Notes: generated by a model not told the origin, from the letters alone. A stretch of 64,000 nt of DNA from Piezodorus guildinii (GCA_023052935.1 CM041297.1:100451063-100515062); one strand, 5' to 3'. Positions 21,601 to 33,112 are shown, counted from the stretch's first letter. Numbers and translations: made by a program.

Positions 21601-24600
21601 TTGAATGTTATGACTAAATATCGTAACACGATCAATGATTTATAATTATTTTGACAATTATTTTTAATTTTTACTTAAACTTAATATTTTTATAGATATA
21701 TCATTCCTATGTCCTATTTCTAAGAATCCCTCATTTCCGTTTTCTAAATTTTTTTTTAAGTCAGTCAATTAAAGTAGGGTTGGGTCGTAAGGGTCGTTCA
21801 CAGTAACATAAATGTACAATATACCGTTGGAAACCTACGATTTTAGAAAAAAATGTTATACACAAAGTTGTAAAAGTAAATGGAGAATAACAAAAAGCCT
21901 ATAAAACTAACTTATTGATGTATATAATAATACAAACGATTATTTAATAAAACAGATGTTTCCATCAAAACTCTAAGTAATTAATTCTTTTGCCTTTTTT
22001 CATCTCTACTTAAAACTTCTTAAATATACTATATAAACGGAGGAAAATGAATGTTTTGTAAGTAAATTGACAATCGAATTATTATCATTTAATATTATTG
22101 TGAACTTTAAGATACATAATTGATAACATTGTGCATATTGAAGGAAACCCAACTAAAGATCCTTTCAATTGTGAGGCTACCAAAAAGTTCAAGGATCTTT
22201 TCAATGTGAGTAATTTTTATTTTTTCAATTATGAAGTGAAACATCATGTTTAAATTGTAGAAGAAAATAAGATATTTGTATACATGTTTTGTTTATTTTC
22301 TAGTGCTTCTTCAATTGTTTGATGAAAGCCCAAGGAGTGGTAAGTTGTAAATTAATTATCTGACAATATAATAAATATAGATGCAATGGTGTAGTTTGTT
22401 CTTCAAGTTTCTTAACCAAATTAATTTATAAATTTCATCATATCTATATATATATATATATATATATAGTGTCAAAACTGGCGAATTAAAATAAATCCAA
22501 TCCAAAATCTTCCGAAAAATCCTCAATGCTCCTTACTTTGTTACTAATAAAATCATCCATTGGCCCAAATTTCTCACTAATTGATAAGTAATCGCGATGT
22601 CGATATACTTTTTTTCATTCCAAACTCCTTGCTCACTCAAACCCGCTTATCCGTGACCTCTCCTCCATATCTATTCCTGATAATCCACCGAGGTGAATTA
22701 AAAAAAAGATGGCCAAGAGACCATCTACTATAAATTAGAGATTGGAGTGCTACCAATGGGTATTTTCTTAACAGGGCTGACATGTGTTTTAATCTTATAT
22801 TAACCCGATTTACATGTTGTATTAAATCAATACATTTGTAAATTTCTTTAAAAAAAAAAGATACACAACGTGTCTGGCCAAAACACCAAAATATCATAAT
22901 TAATTCTTATTTACAATGATATAAAAAGAGTGGGAAAAAAAAAAAAAAAAAAATATATTTATATATATATATATATATATTAATACGATGGATCCATATT
23001 TAATGGATAGATCGTTTCTCGAAGGCTACTAGGGATCTCAAAGGATAATATTATAAAGTTTTAAAAACAAAGTTGACAGCTCTAGAGAATGCGGGAAGGT
23101 TTAGAGCTTAATGAGTAATTTCGTAAAAGTTTGAAATGGAAAGTTTTTGTGTACATCGATATACACCTCAAACTCAAATTTGTAAGATACCCTTCAGAGT
23201 TATTTCGAGTAATATACTCACAATATATGGAAAAGTACCTCAAATGAATATATTGAAACTTTAGGGTTTCGATATTTTAGTAAAAAACGAGCGTTTATTT
23301 TGTTTTTGTATGCATCTTATAATTAATAATAAATTAATAAGCAGTGATAAATGATTCCTACATAGAAAACATTGTTCATTCGGGATCAATAATGCCCCTT
23401 TGGGTCGTTTTAAATCAGCTTTAAGTATTGCCTAGCTTGGAGTCTTCATTACAGTGTGAAAGAAGCCCGAACTGGATTTTGTTGGGTTGTGAAGAGTGGC
23501 GAGTCGTCTGCAAAAGTGGCTGGTAAAGTGTGATCATTTTGAGGCAGGACTTTAATTTAAAATCTTTTAAAAAAGTTATGTCTTTTATTCTATTTTGGTT
23601 TATTGTTTTCAATAATCAACCTTTGTAATCTACCAAAAATTTATTAGTGTTTTTTAACCGACAAAACGCGAATAATTAATTAAAAGAGAAAAAAGAAAAG
23701 AAAAAAAATTGATATTTTTCACATAAATACGCACATGAAAAAGTATGTATAGTGTTTTAGAATCAGTAAAGCGGGATAAAAAAAGAAAAAAAAAAGGAAA
23801 ATGAAAAAAATTGAAATCTCGCTTATATATTCGCTTGTAACTACATTATTTTCGAAGATAGAAAAAAAAAATCATCATTTTTTTTTAACCAAAAAAACCG
23901 CGAATAATTATATTAAAGAGAAAAAAAATTGAAATCTCGCTTATATACTCTTGCACCTACATTATTTAAAAAAAAAATTCATTATCGTTTTTTAAACAAA
24001 GAACCACGAATAATTATATAAAAGAGAAAAAAGAAAAGAAAAAAATTGGAAAATTGAAATCTCGCTTATGTATACGCTTGTAACTACGTTATTTTGGAAG
24101 ATGGAAAAAAAAATCATTATGTTTTTTTAATAATTACACAAAAGAGAAAAAAGAAAAGAGAAAAATTGATATTTTTCACATAAATGCACTTATAACTCAG
24201 TTATTTTTGAAGACAGAGAGAAGTGTGTATAGAGTTTTAGAATCAGTAAAGCACGATAACACAAAAAAAAAATATATTATATGTCAATAATACAATGAAA
24301 ATGAATAGAAACTTTATTAGCATCAAAACAATTATCTTGAACTAATGATTTACGTTATACACTCGGTAACGACAAACTAAACTTTGTATATTAAAGAATC
24401 ATTGAATTTTGTTTACAACTAGCTTAAATATTGCGTTTTGAAATCAGTGGTAGTGTTATGATATGATGCTTTGAATTAGTGCTTTTAATATTACTTAATT
24501 GCCTATCAACAGCCGTATAACTATAAACAGTCATACCCTAATATTGTTATTTGGAAATATTAAACCATTGTGTAATAATTTGCAGCGTTTATTTTTATTG

Positions 24601-26091
24601 GAGTCAACAATGTTCTCAACCAGACATAACTTTAACTATATTATCACCACAAGGTTGATATTTTCTAGCTGGGAAATGATACCGAAGACATTGATAAATG
24701 GGAAGAACTGACTACTGAGCCTTTGGCTTTTCCATGGCTTAAAGATCTTGGATTTACTGCTTTCCATAAATGCGTCGCTAATAAAGGTAACTTTTTCATG
24801 GAAAATATGTCATTTTCGTATTATTGTTTCATTTCAACTTAAAATTACTAAACGTAGCATAAAAATGTTGAAAAATCCTTTAAAGAAAACTTTAAAAGCT
24901 TTTAGTTCAGCTTAAAATGTGAAATCAGGCATGGCAAAAAGAATTTATGCAACAGATTTTAGGATTAAGTAAATATGACCAATTTTTGACCATAGCCATA
25001 TTTTTATGCTAGGTTTTTTGCCCACAATTAAGGACTATAAGTCACTCCATTCAAACCATTTCTTAAAACTGCTCATAGAAGGAACAGTCTCAATCAGATT
25101 TAAAAAAAACAAAACAATGTTTACAAAAAAAAAGTAAAGTTATTTTTAATAATTCAGGAACATTATGCAATTGAGTGCTAATATATATTTTTATTTATTG
25201 TAGATTACAGTTGGCTAAAGAATGGAGATAATCTTAAATGTAGTACACGAGCAATGGATGTCAATCATTGTGTTTGGCGAGAAATCATATTGGTACTAGT
25301 TTAACTTGATTATAAATTTCTGTTTGTAAATTTATTTATCGTCACTTTATGCTACTATGGCTAATCGGACGATGCTACTGTGGGAGTCCTAAATTTTGCC
25401 TATCCAGGTTTAATAAGGATAGGGATCTTCAACTAGTAATTATAAATTTCTGCTTTAGTTCTATTGTAATTAGTATTATATTAATTTTAGGCTCCTTAAA
25501 TTTGTTGGAACATAAACACTATAATTTTTATTATTTTTATATCTATATCTATCTATATATATAAACATTTATTTTACTTTTATTTATTAACGTTTCAAAT
25601 TAATTAAAAAAATTAATAAACTGCCACGAACCCTTAGAATTCGCATATTTACCATTAATATATTTAGCAGTTGTATTTATTTTCATATTGATAACATATT
25701 TGCATATTATTAATAAGTAAATTCTAGAGTGAAGCTGTAAGGGGGATAAAACCATTTGCATCTTTTTGCCCTTATTATTATTAAGGGACAACTTTAGAAA
25801 ATTGTAGTAAATTTAATTATTTAAAAAAAATACAATTTCTTGTTTAAAATTTAATACTTGAATCAATTTAATTTTTTTTTCAGACTTGTCCAGAAGAACA
25901 TTATGTGAAGAGTAAGTTTGCTTACAATATTTCAATTAATATATATGCACAACATTATTTATATTCACTATGAATGTATTTGCACAGTAATCTTACATAA
26001 TTGATTGAGTATTGTACATTTCTGTAAATATTGTTGTACAGATGCCTACTGCAAGCGTGTGAAGGAAGCCTTTGTAGAGGTCGATGCCTGA
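18673..26091 (+). CDS. Plus-C-like odorant-binding protein, 9 exons
   Basis: Reconstructed as exons 18673-18748, 21248-21363, 21443-21557, 22144-22205, 22304-22339, 24669-24786, 25204-25292, 25884-25911 and 26042-26091. All introns are GT-AG and phases agree, giving 690 nt = 229 aa plus stop. Residues 1-19 (MEFRSILWVTLAVLWSANS) form a signal peptide, so the product is secreted. The mature protein has 11 cysteines: 66, 67, 88, 112, 124, 128, 170, 187, 197, 206, 217. C124-x3-C128 in CFFNCLMKAQG and C197-x8-C206 match the C2-x3-C3 and C5-x8-C6 spacings of odorant-binding proteins. The extra cysteines, including C217 after the C6 equivalent, suggest the Plus-C class. A conserved insect member with comparable features is Obp59a, but orthology is unproven. 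An acidic EEEED stretch lies at 93-97. The least certain splice is the acceptor at 22143, with a weak pyrimidine tract. The fifth exon is only 36 nt. Confidence 0.85.
18825..19030 (+). repeat. Dispersed repeat D2, copy 2 (in OBP intron 1)
   Basis: Similar to 15646-15870, same orientation, sharing ATAATTTTTGTACTTT and the flanking TACTTTATTA block. A short related piece (GCTGCAGTACTTCAGTTGTCTG) is at 20660. Confidence 0.6.
19625..20480 (-). pseudogene. J1 Jockey-type LINE 3' fragment (OBP intron 1)
   Basis: On the minus strand it covers the RT C-terminal region: FTLRRQPLTSCPTVSFNNT, then RLTWNPHTRLKRQE, then IRPIWTYGVELW and LKGNGPGTFW. This is followed by a 3' UTR and a poly(A) tail (T-run at 19626-19634). 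It has at least one frameshift near 20090 and is truncated near 20480. It lies antisense inside intron 1 of the odorant-binding protein gene. Confidence 0.85.
20757..21056 (-). mobile_element. tRNA-derived SINE with perfect 13-bp TSD
   Basis: The minus strand starts GGGGAGCCCGTAGCTGAGTGG, containing a Pol III A box (TAGCTGAGTGG). The B box GAGTTCGAATCCC follows ~45 nt later, together resembling the 5' half of a tRNA gene. The 300-bp element ends in a (GAA)n tail. Direct repeats ATGGCCAGAATTC flank it exactly at 20744-20756 and 21057-21069. It sits in intron 1 of the odorant-binding protein gene, about 190 bp before exon 2. Confidence 0.92.
21785..21995 (+). repeat. Dispersed repeat T1, partial copy b (OBP intron 3)
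   Basis: Shares ATACCGTTGGAAA, then a diverged TATTATCTTACACAAGTTGTAAAAG block, then ATTTAATAAAACA.ATGTTTC with the 3' half of T1 copies a, c and d. The 5' half is missing. Confidence 0.65.
22490..22870 (+). pseudogene. J1 Jockey-type LINE 3' end (OBP intron 5)
   Basis: The plus strand holds IQNLPKNPQCSLLCYX-like remnants, then CACTCAAACCCGCTTATCC and CACCGAGGTGAATTAAAAAA (equivalent to PPRRLKR). A 3' UTR and A-run at 22850-22859 follow. It is preceded by a short (TA)n tract and is degraded. Confidence 0.7.
22935..22982. repeat. A-run plus (TA)n tract
   Basis: A run of about 18 A followed by TA dinucleotides inside OBP intron 5. It may be a retroelement tail. Confidence 0.8.
23640..24265. 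repeat. Degenerate tandem repeat, ~110-150 bp units
   Basis: Units share CGAATAATTA, then AAAGAGAAAAAAGAAAAG, then AATTGAAATCTCGCTTAT, beginning near 23665, 23899, 24008 and 24130. They diverge considerably and lie in OBP intron 5. Non-coding. Confidence 0.7.
25325..25435 (-). mobile_element. SINE-2 partial copy (OBP intron 7)
   Basis: In reverse complement it matches the 3' half of the family at 30960-31205. Shared runs include CGTCACTTTATGCTACTA, GGACGATGCTACTGTGGGAG and TTTTGCCTATCCAGGTTT. The tRNA-like head is absent. Confidence 0.8.
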
Positions 26092-26304
26092 ATCACATCA
26101 ATCATCTTTTTAAAATTCGAAGAGCAACTGTCATGTTTATAAAATGAAAATTTGTATCGTGACATGTTAATATGTTACTAAAAGTTCATATACTTTTGTT
26201 TATATACATCCTTCCACACCTGTATTCAATACTGAACTAGAAAAACAAATCCTAATCATATATTTGACCTTATATACTATATTTAAAGATTTAAAAAAAA
26301 TAAT

Positions 26305-26310
26305 AATAAA
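26305..26310 (+). terminator. Candidate poly(A) signal of the OBP gene
   Basis: AATAAA 214 nt after the stop codon, the first canonical hexamer in the 3' flank. The sequence around it is AT-rich, so chance occurrence is possible. Confidence 0.4.
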
Positions 26311-26834
26311 TACGTTTATATTACTAATATTGTTTTTAATATCGCGGATGTGGATCTTTTAAAAGTGATTATTTTTTAGAATACTAAAGCATTTCAAACT
26401 TCCGTTATTACTTTATTTTGTTATGAAATTACAACAGACCACATTTTTCGCCTTTCAATAACAAATTAATTATAACAAAAATTATTCTTCAAATAATTTA
26501 ATCTGTTCTGTAAAAATCCTCAAACATATATTACATACTCGTAATAAAATAGTAGCAACTATTAACTAGTCGAATTAACGATTAGAAAGAACATACATCA
26601 TTGTTGTGTAATAAAATCGTGTAAAAAACTATATAACACACATAATAGCATAATAATGATACTTAATTATATAAAAATATATTAAAAAAATTCACTAATT
26701 AAAAATTGCCAAATTAACAATTAGAAAGAACATACATCATTATTGTTATAAAAAACTATATGACATGGTAAAATAATACTGCATTATATAGTGATAAAAA
26801 AAAAAATTAAGTTATCGAAGTAACAATCAGAAAG
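26311..26834. other. AT-rich gap
   Basis: No gene. Degenerate direct repeats sharing AGAAAGAACATACATCATT (near 26584 and 26722) suggest a decayed tandem duplication. Confidence 0.5.
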
Positions 26835-27720
26835 AAAACTATTTTTTTATTTATTTATTTAAAGAAATTTACAACTGTATTGATTCAATACAACAAGTGA
26901 ATTGGATTGATTTGAGATTAAGACACATGAGATTAAGACCTGTGAAGAAACTACCCATTGGTAGAATGTCCAATTTATGGTAAGAGGTCTCTAGGCCATC
27001 TTCTTTTTAGTCACCTTGGTGGATTGTTAGGAATAGATGTTGAGGAGAGGTCACGGATAAGCGGGTTTGAGTGGGCAGGAAGTTTGGAATGGAAGGATGT
27101 ATATCTGGATCGGGCTAAGTCTTCAACTAATGGGATATTTAGGTTTTTATGGATAATTTTATTTGTAACAAAGTATGGAGCATTAAAGATTTTTCGTAGG
27201 ATCTTGGATTGCAGGGATTGGATGCGAGAGGAATTTGATGGTTTAGTGGACCCACATAACTCAATGCCGTAGGTCCAAATAGGCCTTATAATGGTTATAT
27301 AAATGAGATTTTTGTAGTAAATAGAAAGTTTTGAGCGTTTGTCGAGTAAGTGTTGTAGTAATCGGTATCTACGAGCAGTTTCCTGTCGTTTCAGTCTAGT
27401 ATGAGGGTTCCACGTGAGGCGTTTGTCTAGGTATAGCCCTAAGTACCGGATCTGTTCAACAGGAGTAAGTAAGATGTTGTTAAAGGTACGGTGGGGCAGG
27501 AAGTCATAGGTTTACGACGTAGGGTGAAGGTTATTTGATATGATTTATTGGGATTTATTTTAATTATCCAGTTCTGACACCATTCTTCGATGGCGGATAG
27601 ATGGTGCTGCAGGATTCGGGATGCAACAACAGGTTCATTATTCACAGATAACACACTTTGTCATCGACGTAAGTGGTAAGGACAGTGTTTGATTGGATGG
27701 GAATATCAGCTGTAAGAACA
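26835..27720 (-). pseudogene. J1 Jockey-type LINE 3' fragment
   Basis: The minus strand reads through an RT C-terminal block (EEWCQNWIIKINPNKSYQITF, FTLRRKPMTSCPTV). Degraded thumb and tail sequence equivalent to CCCGCTTATCCGTGACCTC and CCACCAAGGTGACTAAAAAG follows, then a 3' UTR. Frameshifts occur near 27470 and elsewhere. The T-rich 3' end is at 26840-26860. Confidence 0.85.
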
Positions 27721-27956
27721 CTATTTAAATCAACAACCGAATTTGTCGGTATTTATTCTTATTCCAACCCATAATTAATTAAACCAATTACTTATAAAAA
27801 TATTTATTTCAGCCTCGGTATTTCTATATATTATAGTATTTTTTTTTTAATGTTTGTTAATTAATTTTCCAATTTTAATGTTTGTTAAGTTTTTTTTAAA
27901 TTTTTGTTAATGTGTCTGGTTGGGTTCAAAACGTTTTCAAAACGTTAAACATAAAG

Positions 27957-28183
27957 CTGGAGGCTGATAATTGACCTCACCACTATTTTATTTAATAACG
28001 ATGCACTACGTTTCGGCTATAATGACATCTTCTGGTGCAAAGAACAATTTTATCTTAAGGTGAGTGGCTACTTACATCCGGAAGCCTCATTTTCTTTGCA
28101 CCAGACGATGGTGGCATTATAGCCGAAACGCACTACGCTAATAATTAAATAAAATACTAGCGAAGTCAATTATCAGCCTCCAA
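27957..28183. mobile_element. Inverted-repeat fragment, Penelope-like (CCGAAACG motif)
   Basis: Two ~90-bp arms (27957-28047 and 28091-28183) are near-perfect reverse complements around a 43-bp spacer. Both include AGGCTGATAATTGAC, AGCCGAAACG and CTTTGCACCAGA. A stem-loop of GGC-ATTATA-GCC precedes GAAACG on the right arm. The motif resembles the hammerhead-like repeats of Penelope-like elements. Assignment is inferential. Confidence 0.45.
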
Positions 28184-28515
28184 CATTATATTTAGAACTT
28201 GACCCTCACCTGTAACAATCTACGCCTTATTAATAGGGTTAATGTTTCCTGAAAATGCAGTAAAAAAAATTATAATAATAATTTATTAAGTTTAAAAAGA
28301 ATTAATAATTAATAGAAATAATAATATACATAAAGCTAAAAAGAATTCATAAAGGTTATAAATCCACTATATAAAGTATTGTGAAATCAGAATTATGGAA
28401 ATCAAAAGTGAAAAGATCAACCATATTATTACTAAGGCAGTTTTAAGATAATGAAAAGTAATTCTTTTCTATCTTAATTTTGATATCCGCATGCAATCTT
28501 TTGAGCCTAAAATAA
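28184..28515. other. AT-rich gap
   Basis: Nothing recognised. Confidence 0.3.
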
Positions 28516-28519
28516 TTAG

Positions 28520-28830
28520 AAAAAAAATTAAGAACGGCCAGAAACGGTAACTAGATCCGGTTGGCTCAGAAAGGAGCTGGTGAAAATATTTATTAATCTG
28601 GCAATAATTCCCGACGAACGGCCTTCGCAGGGCTGAGACTGTTTGGCCACGGATTTATACACTCGGTTCTTCATGAGGTTCATGTCGTAAGCCAAAGTAG
28701 TGCAATAAATATTTTGTTCTGAGTCAGTGGTTTTCCCTTTCAGAATCGTTTATCTCATTGGAAGACTCAATTCCTTTGGCAAGCAAGGTATGAGCCCGTC
28801 TATGTTCCTGACTTCATCGGTACTAATGCC
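28520..28830 (+). repeat. Dispersed repeat D3, copy 1
   Basis: Shares GTTGGCTCA, AAAATATTTATT, GGCAATAATT and ACGGCCTTC with 58745-58900 in the same order and strand, plus a weaker CCGA.GCCAAT block downstream in both. The family is unknown. Confidence 0.6.
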
Positions 28831-28971
28831 AATCGGCACATACAAAGCTTAAACAAGAAATGACCCTTGTAAGAATAGACAGATTCTTACAAGAATACAG
28901 TGTAAGGAGCGGAAGCATGAGATTCGGTCGTTTTGGTCTACTTTTAAATCATTTCAGAATATCATGTTATT

Positions 28972-29770
28972 CATTAATTTTACTTTCACTTACCTATATA
29001 TGAAATATATAGTAAGGAAAAGTATTGCGATCGTGAAAATCTTCGAATTCCAATTTTCTGCAGAAAAACACGTTATAGGGCCTCCTGAGTCCAAATAACC
29101 AAGTCCCGAAAAATGGTCTGTGTGTTTGTGTTGTCGTAAGTCCAGCGAAAAAACGAAAAGTCCTATGAAAATGAAATTTCTTATTTAAAACGACTATGCA
29201 CCCTATATGTTACAGCAACTTTTTCATCAAAATCGGCTTACCAAAAGAGCCACTTTATACTATGCATTTTGCACCTTTTTACGATTTTCTCAAAAATGCC
29301 TCTAACGATTTTGATTAAACTCACTATATCGATGTAAAAATTAATGGGCTTTAAAATGGTGTAGGTTTCATTCTGATTGAAATAGTTTGACAGGACTTAA
29401 ATGCCGATATTTCAAAATTTCTCTTTCTAAAGTACCTTTAATTCAGTAGATTCTATAAAAATAACTATATTGTCTTGTTACCATTGATAATTAACAGCTA
29501 AATATGCAAGTTGAGCGAATTCGATAAACACTGAGAAAACTGAAAACAATATTTTTTTTAATGCATTTTTTATTTTTTAACATTAGAACAATAATGTAGA
29601 CTTATAATATACCGTTGGAAAGAGAAAGATTTTAGGAAAAATATTATCTTATACACAAGCTTGTAAAAGTTAATAAAGAGTGAAATAAAAATCCGGTAAA
29701 ACTAACTGATTATTTTAGATAATAATATAGAATTTTTAATAAAACACATGTTTCTATATTAATTCTTAAA
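28972..29770 (+). repeat. Dispersed repeat T1, copy c
   Basis: Starts TTTACTTTCACTTACCTATA, then ATTGCGATCGTGAAAAT, and runs colinearly with copy d through the ACCGTTGGAAAG block. It ends near AAAACACATGTTTCTATATT without the right terminal segment. No intact frame. Confidence 0.75.
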
Positions 29771-29899
29771 TGGTATCTACTTTAATCATGGCTTACACAG
29801 GCAACACTGACAACTGGCAACACTGACAATTTATTTATTTATATTACAAATGACCCTCAAGACTTGATAACAAATCCTATTTGGTTATTTATTTATTTA

Positions 29900-30160
29900 A
29901 CATCACTTTATGCTACTAAGGCTTATCCAGACGATGCTATAGTGGGAGTCCTAAATTTTGCCCATCCAGGTTTTATTAGGATAGGGATCTTTAACGAGTA
30001 CCTGACATCGCACAGGCTCGAGACTACCTATTAACGTCATAAAGGACGGCATATCTAAGGATTTTTTACTCCCATTAAAAAATCCTAGGACCACTTGCGG
30101 ATTTGAACCCGTGACCTTTGGCATAGCAGGCTGTTATGCTAGCCATCCAGTTAGAAGTGA
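29900..30160 (-). mobile_element. SINE-2, full copy 1
   Basis: The minus strand begins with a tRNA-like head. A region around CTGGATGGCTAGCATAACAG acts as the A box and GGGTTCAAATCCG as the B box. A body follows containing TTTTAATGGGAGTAAAAAAT and GCCTGTGCGATGTCAGGTAC. The tail has AAAGTGATGTTAAATAAATA. It is about 260 bp and shared with 30955-31205 and 49735-50000. Confidence 0.85.
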
Positions 30161-30950
30161 TTAAACAATTATTACATGCGTTTACATAGTGTTAAAGAAT
30201 ATATCTGTTTTAACCAATATAGTTTATTTATTCAATAGTTACAATAAAAGTTAAACAGAATTGGCGACGAGGTGAGAGGTATTTTTTTTCATTCCACGCT
30301 CAATATCTAAATACATACCAACTACGGGAAAAACAGTAAATTTCTATTAAAAGTACATTAAAATTGCTATTGCTATTGCTCATTTTTCATTAGGTTTTGT
30401 AGTTTCCGAAATAATGCTTTTCAAAGCACTCTTTTTTTAGATGAAAAAAATGTATCACTATTGTCTACATTTATTTTGTAAAATATCATAAAAATTGTTA
30501 TCCCTACGAAGATTATGAAGATAAATCGAATTACGAATGATCTTCTTAACTTCAATTTCAGCGGTTATAGAAATCCTTAAGTTTAATAACTACAGAGATA
30601 TGATAGTTTAAGTGAAACGTTTTTTCTTTCCAAAAATGCTTTAATGTGTCAAATTTCATAGAAATAGATCATCAACCTACAAAAAGTATGAAAATAAAGT
30701 ACATTATGGCATATTTAATAAGCTTCTATTTTAGTGGTAATAGATGTTTGTGCGTTCTTTAATTTTCGAAAAGTTTTACTTGTAAAAACTTATATTTTTC
30801 TAAAAATTGAAAAATGACATTTTGTTATTTCACTGTGTTAAATATCATAATAAATGTACTATTTAAGGCAATTATGAAGATGAGCTAAATCATAGCCCGA
30901 TTAATTAGCTTTGGGTGATAATTCACATCTGTAGTTTGGGGTCACCCATA
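30161..30950. other. AT-rich gap
   Basis: No supported gene or recognised repeat. Confidence 0.3.
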
Positions 30951-30954
30951 ACGT

Positions 30955-31210
30955 AGTTGCTAGCATAACAGCTTTCTATGCCAAAGGTCGAGGGTTCAAA
31001 CCTGCGGGTGGCCCTAGGATATTTTAATGGGAGTAAAAAATCCTTAGTTATGCCGTCTTTCGGACGTTAAAAGGTGGTCCCGAGCCTGTGCGATGTCAGG
31101 TACTCAAAGATCCTTATCCTAATAAAACCTGGATAGGCAAAATTTAGGACTCCCACTGTAGCATCGTCCGATTAGCCATAGTAGTATGAAGTGACGTTAA
31201 ACAAGTAAAC
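30955..31210 (+). mobile_element. SINE-2, full copy 2
   Basis: The same family in the opposite orientation: GTTGCTAGCATAACAGC head, GAGGGTTCAAACCTG B box, GCCTGTGCGATGTCAGGTAC body, and tail GTGACGTTAAACAAGTAAA. Confidence 0.85.
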
Positions 31211-31494
31211 AACAACATCTGTAAGTTTAATAGATTTCGAGATAAAGGTCATTAAGTAAAAAGTTTTTTTTCAGCTAAAAATCAGAAATCAATATTTTTT
31301 TCTCTTCAATTTACCAAATATATGCAGCATATTGCCCCTTTAATATCTCCGCAACTATTTGAAAACTCTGGAACTTTTTACTACTTAATAAGGGAAGAGT
31401 ACCGAACAATATTTGTCAGGTTTCTGATTTTTTTTTTTTAATCGTTCGGAATAAAACCTAATTTTACTATACTATTTGTAATAGAGGTGAAGTT

Positions 31495-31680
31495 TCGAAC
31501 GTTTTTTTAAGTAAATGTTGTAGTAATCGGTATCTACAAGCAGTTTCTGGTCGTTTCAGGATTCTATGTAAGACGTTTGTCAAAATGGAGTCCTAGGTAT
31601 CGGATTTGATCTAAAGGAATGAGTGGGGTGTTATTAAAGGATACAGTGTGGTAGGGGGTTAAAAGGAAATCTAGTTCAAA
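31495..31680 (-). pseudogene. J1 Jockey-type LINE fragment
   Basis: Minus-strand remnant of the thumb region. AATGTTGTAGTAATCGGTAT, AGCAGTTTCTGGTCGTTTCAG and AGGTATCGGAT match the 27340-27460 and 32810-32900 copies. Short and decayed. Confidence 0.7.
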
Positions 31681-32354
31681 ATTTAAAAAAATGCCTGTGA
31701 TATGAATACCGAGGAAACACATATTTACTAACTATGAAATGAATAAAAAAGTGTAGAATATATTACGCGATAAAACGCAAATAAGGAATAATTTTGAAGA
31801 TTTCGGAAGCATCTAGAGGTATAATGCTTGCCATCGCTACGGTTCTATACCTCGGAAATGGAGGAGAGATTGGAGTGGCCATGGAGTGGAGTGTTGGTGT
31901 CAGCTCTCTCTCATATCTATTGAGTTCGCCCTCATTGTCAATGTTACCTCCTCTGTTGCTAATAATTATCTCTTCACAATCATTAATTAAAACTTCCGAG
32001 ATCTCTGTCTATTAATTAATATAATATTAGTTCTACCATGTACTAATTTCAAAAAATATAACCTGAATTTAGATGAAATGGAAGCTATTCATCTAGCAGC
32101 AGTTCGAGTCGTAGAGTAGTCCAATATTTTTACAAAATAATATTTTCATTTATCCTAACTTTATTTCTATTTGCTAAAGTATTATTTCATTATAATATAT
32201 CTATAAACATCTTTCATATTCATAAATATAATAATTTTTCATTTCTCTATTTACTCATGTTGATATATTGATTACTTACTTTATTAGTTTTTATTGCACT
32301 ATTTTTCTGTTCTTGACTTTTAAATTATACTCATTTTTGTAATTTCTTAAAAAT
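31681..32354. other. Unassigned gap
   Basis: A 73-codon frame at 31794-32015 has no recognisable domain or good coding signal. The rest is AT-rich. Confidence 0.3.
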
Positions 32355-33112
32355 ATTTAAAAAAAAATTTTTTATTTATTAATTTATTCAAATTTACAAC
32401 TGTATTAGTAAATACATCAAGTAAATTGGCTCATAATATAGATTATATACATGAAGAGAATATGCCCAATGGCAACACTCCTCTAGGTAATCTACACTAG
32501 AAGGTCTCGAGGCCATCTTCTTTTCAGACGACTCGGAGGATTGTCAGGAATGGAAGAGGAAGCAAGGATTGAAACTTGTGGGTTAATGTGGGAGTGGAGT
32601 TTGTCATCGAAGGAATGATACCTGGTAGAGGCCAAATCAGCCAGGTTTTTTCGAAGGATTTTGGATTGTAGGGATTGAATACGGGAAGAATTTGATGGTT
32701 TAGTAGAGCCCCAAAGCTCAACTCCGTAAGTCCATATAGGCCTTATGATGGTAATATAGATGAGCCTTTTGTAGTTAAGTGGAAGGTTAGAGCGTCTGTC
32801 CAGTAAGTATTGAAGTAAGCGAAAGCGTTGGGCAGTTTCTTGTCGTTTCAGTCTTGTGTGCGGATTCCAAGTTAGTCGTTTGTCAAGTCCTAGATAGCGA
32901 ATCTGTTCAACCGGGACTAGCGGAATATTATTAAAGGACACTGTAGGCAGGATGTCGTAGGCTTACGACGAAGGGTAAAGGTAATTTGATGGGATTTGTT
33001 GGAATTGATTTTGATTCTCCAATTCTGACACCATACTTCAAGGTGTCTGATGAGGGATTAAAGAGTTTGAGAGGCAATAGTAGGATCATTATTGACTGAC
33101 AACACATAAGTG
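32355..33112 (-). pseudogene. J1 Jockey-type LINE, 3' part (split by LTR element)
   Basis: The minus-strand RT C-terminal region includes RLTWNPHTRLKRQE, IRPIWTYGVELWGS and PPSRLKRRWPRDLLV. A 3' UTR and T-run at about 32368 follow. The coding sequence stops abruptly at the LTR element and continues on its other side at 38001. Several frameshifts are present. Confidence 0.88.

Noticed and set aside
22116..22143. Acceptor after CTTTAAG giving a longer OBP exon 4
   Set aside because: With the phase left by exon 3 it reads into a stop (TAA), so the acceptor at 22143 was preferred despite a weak pyrimidine tract.
30080..30160. tRNA gene on the minus strand
   Set aside because: Multi-copy in the window with a shared non-tRNA body and tail, and no proper cloverleaf by eye.
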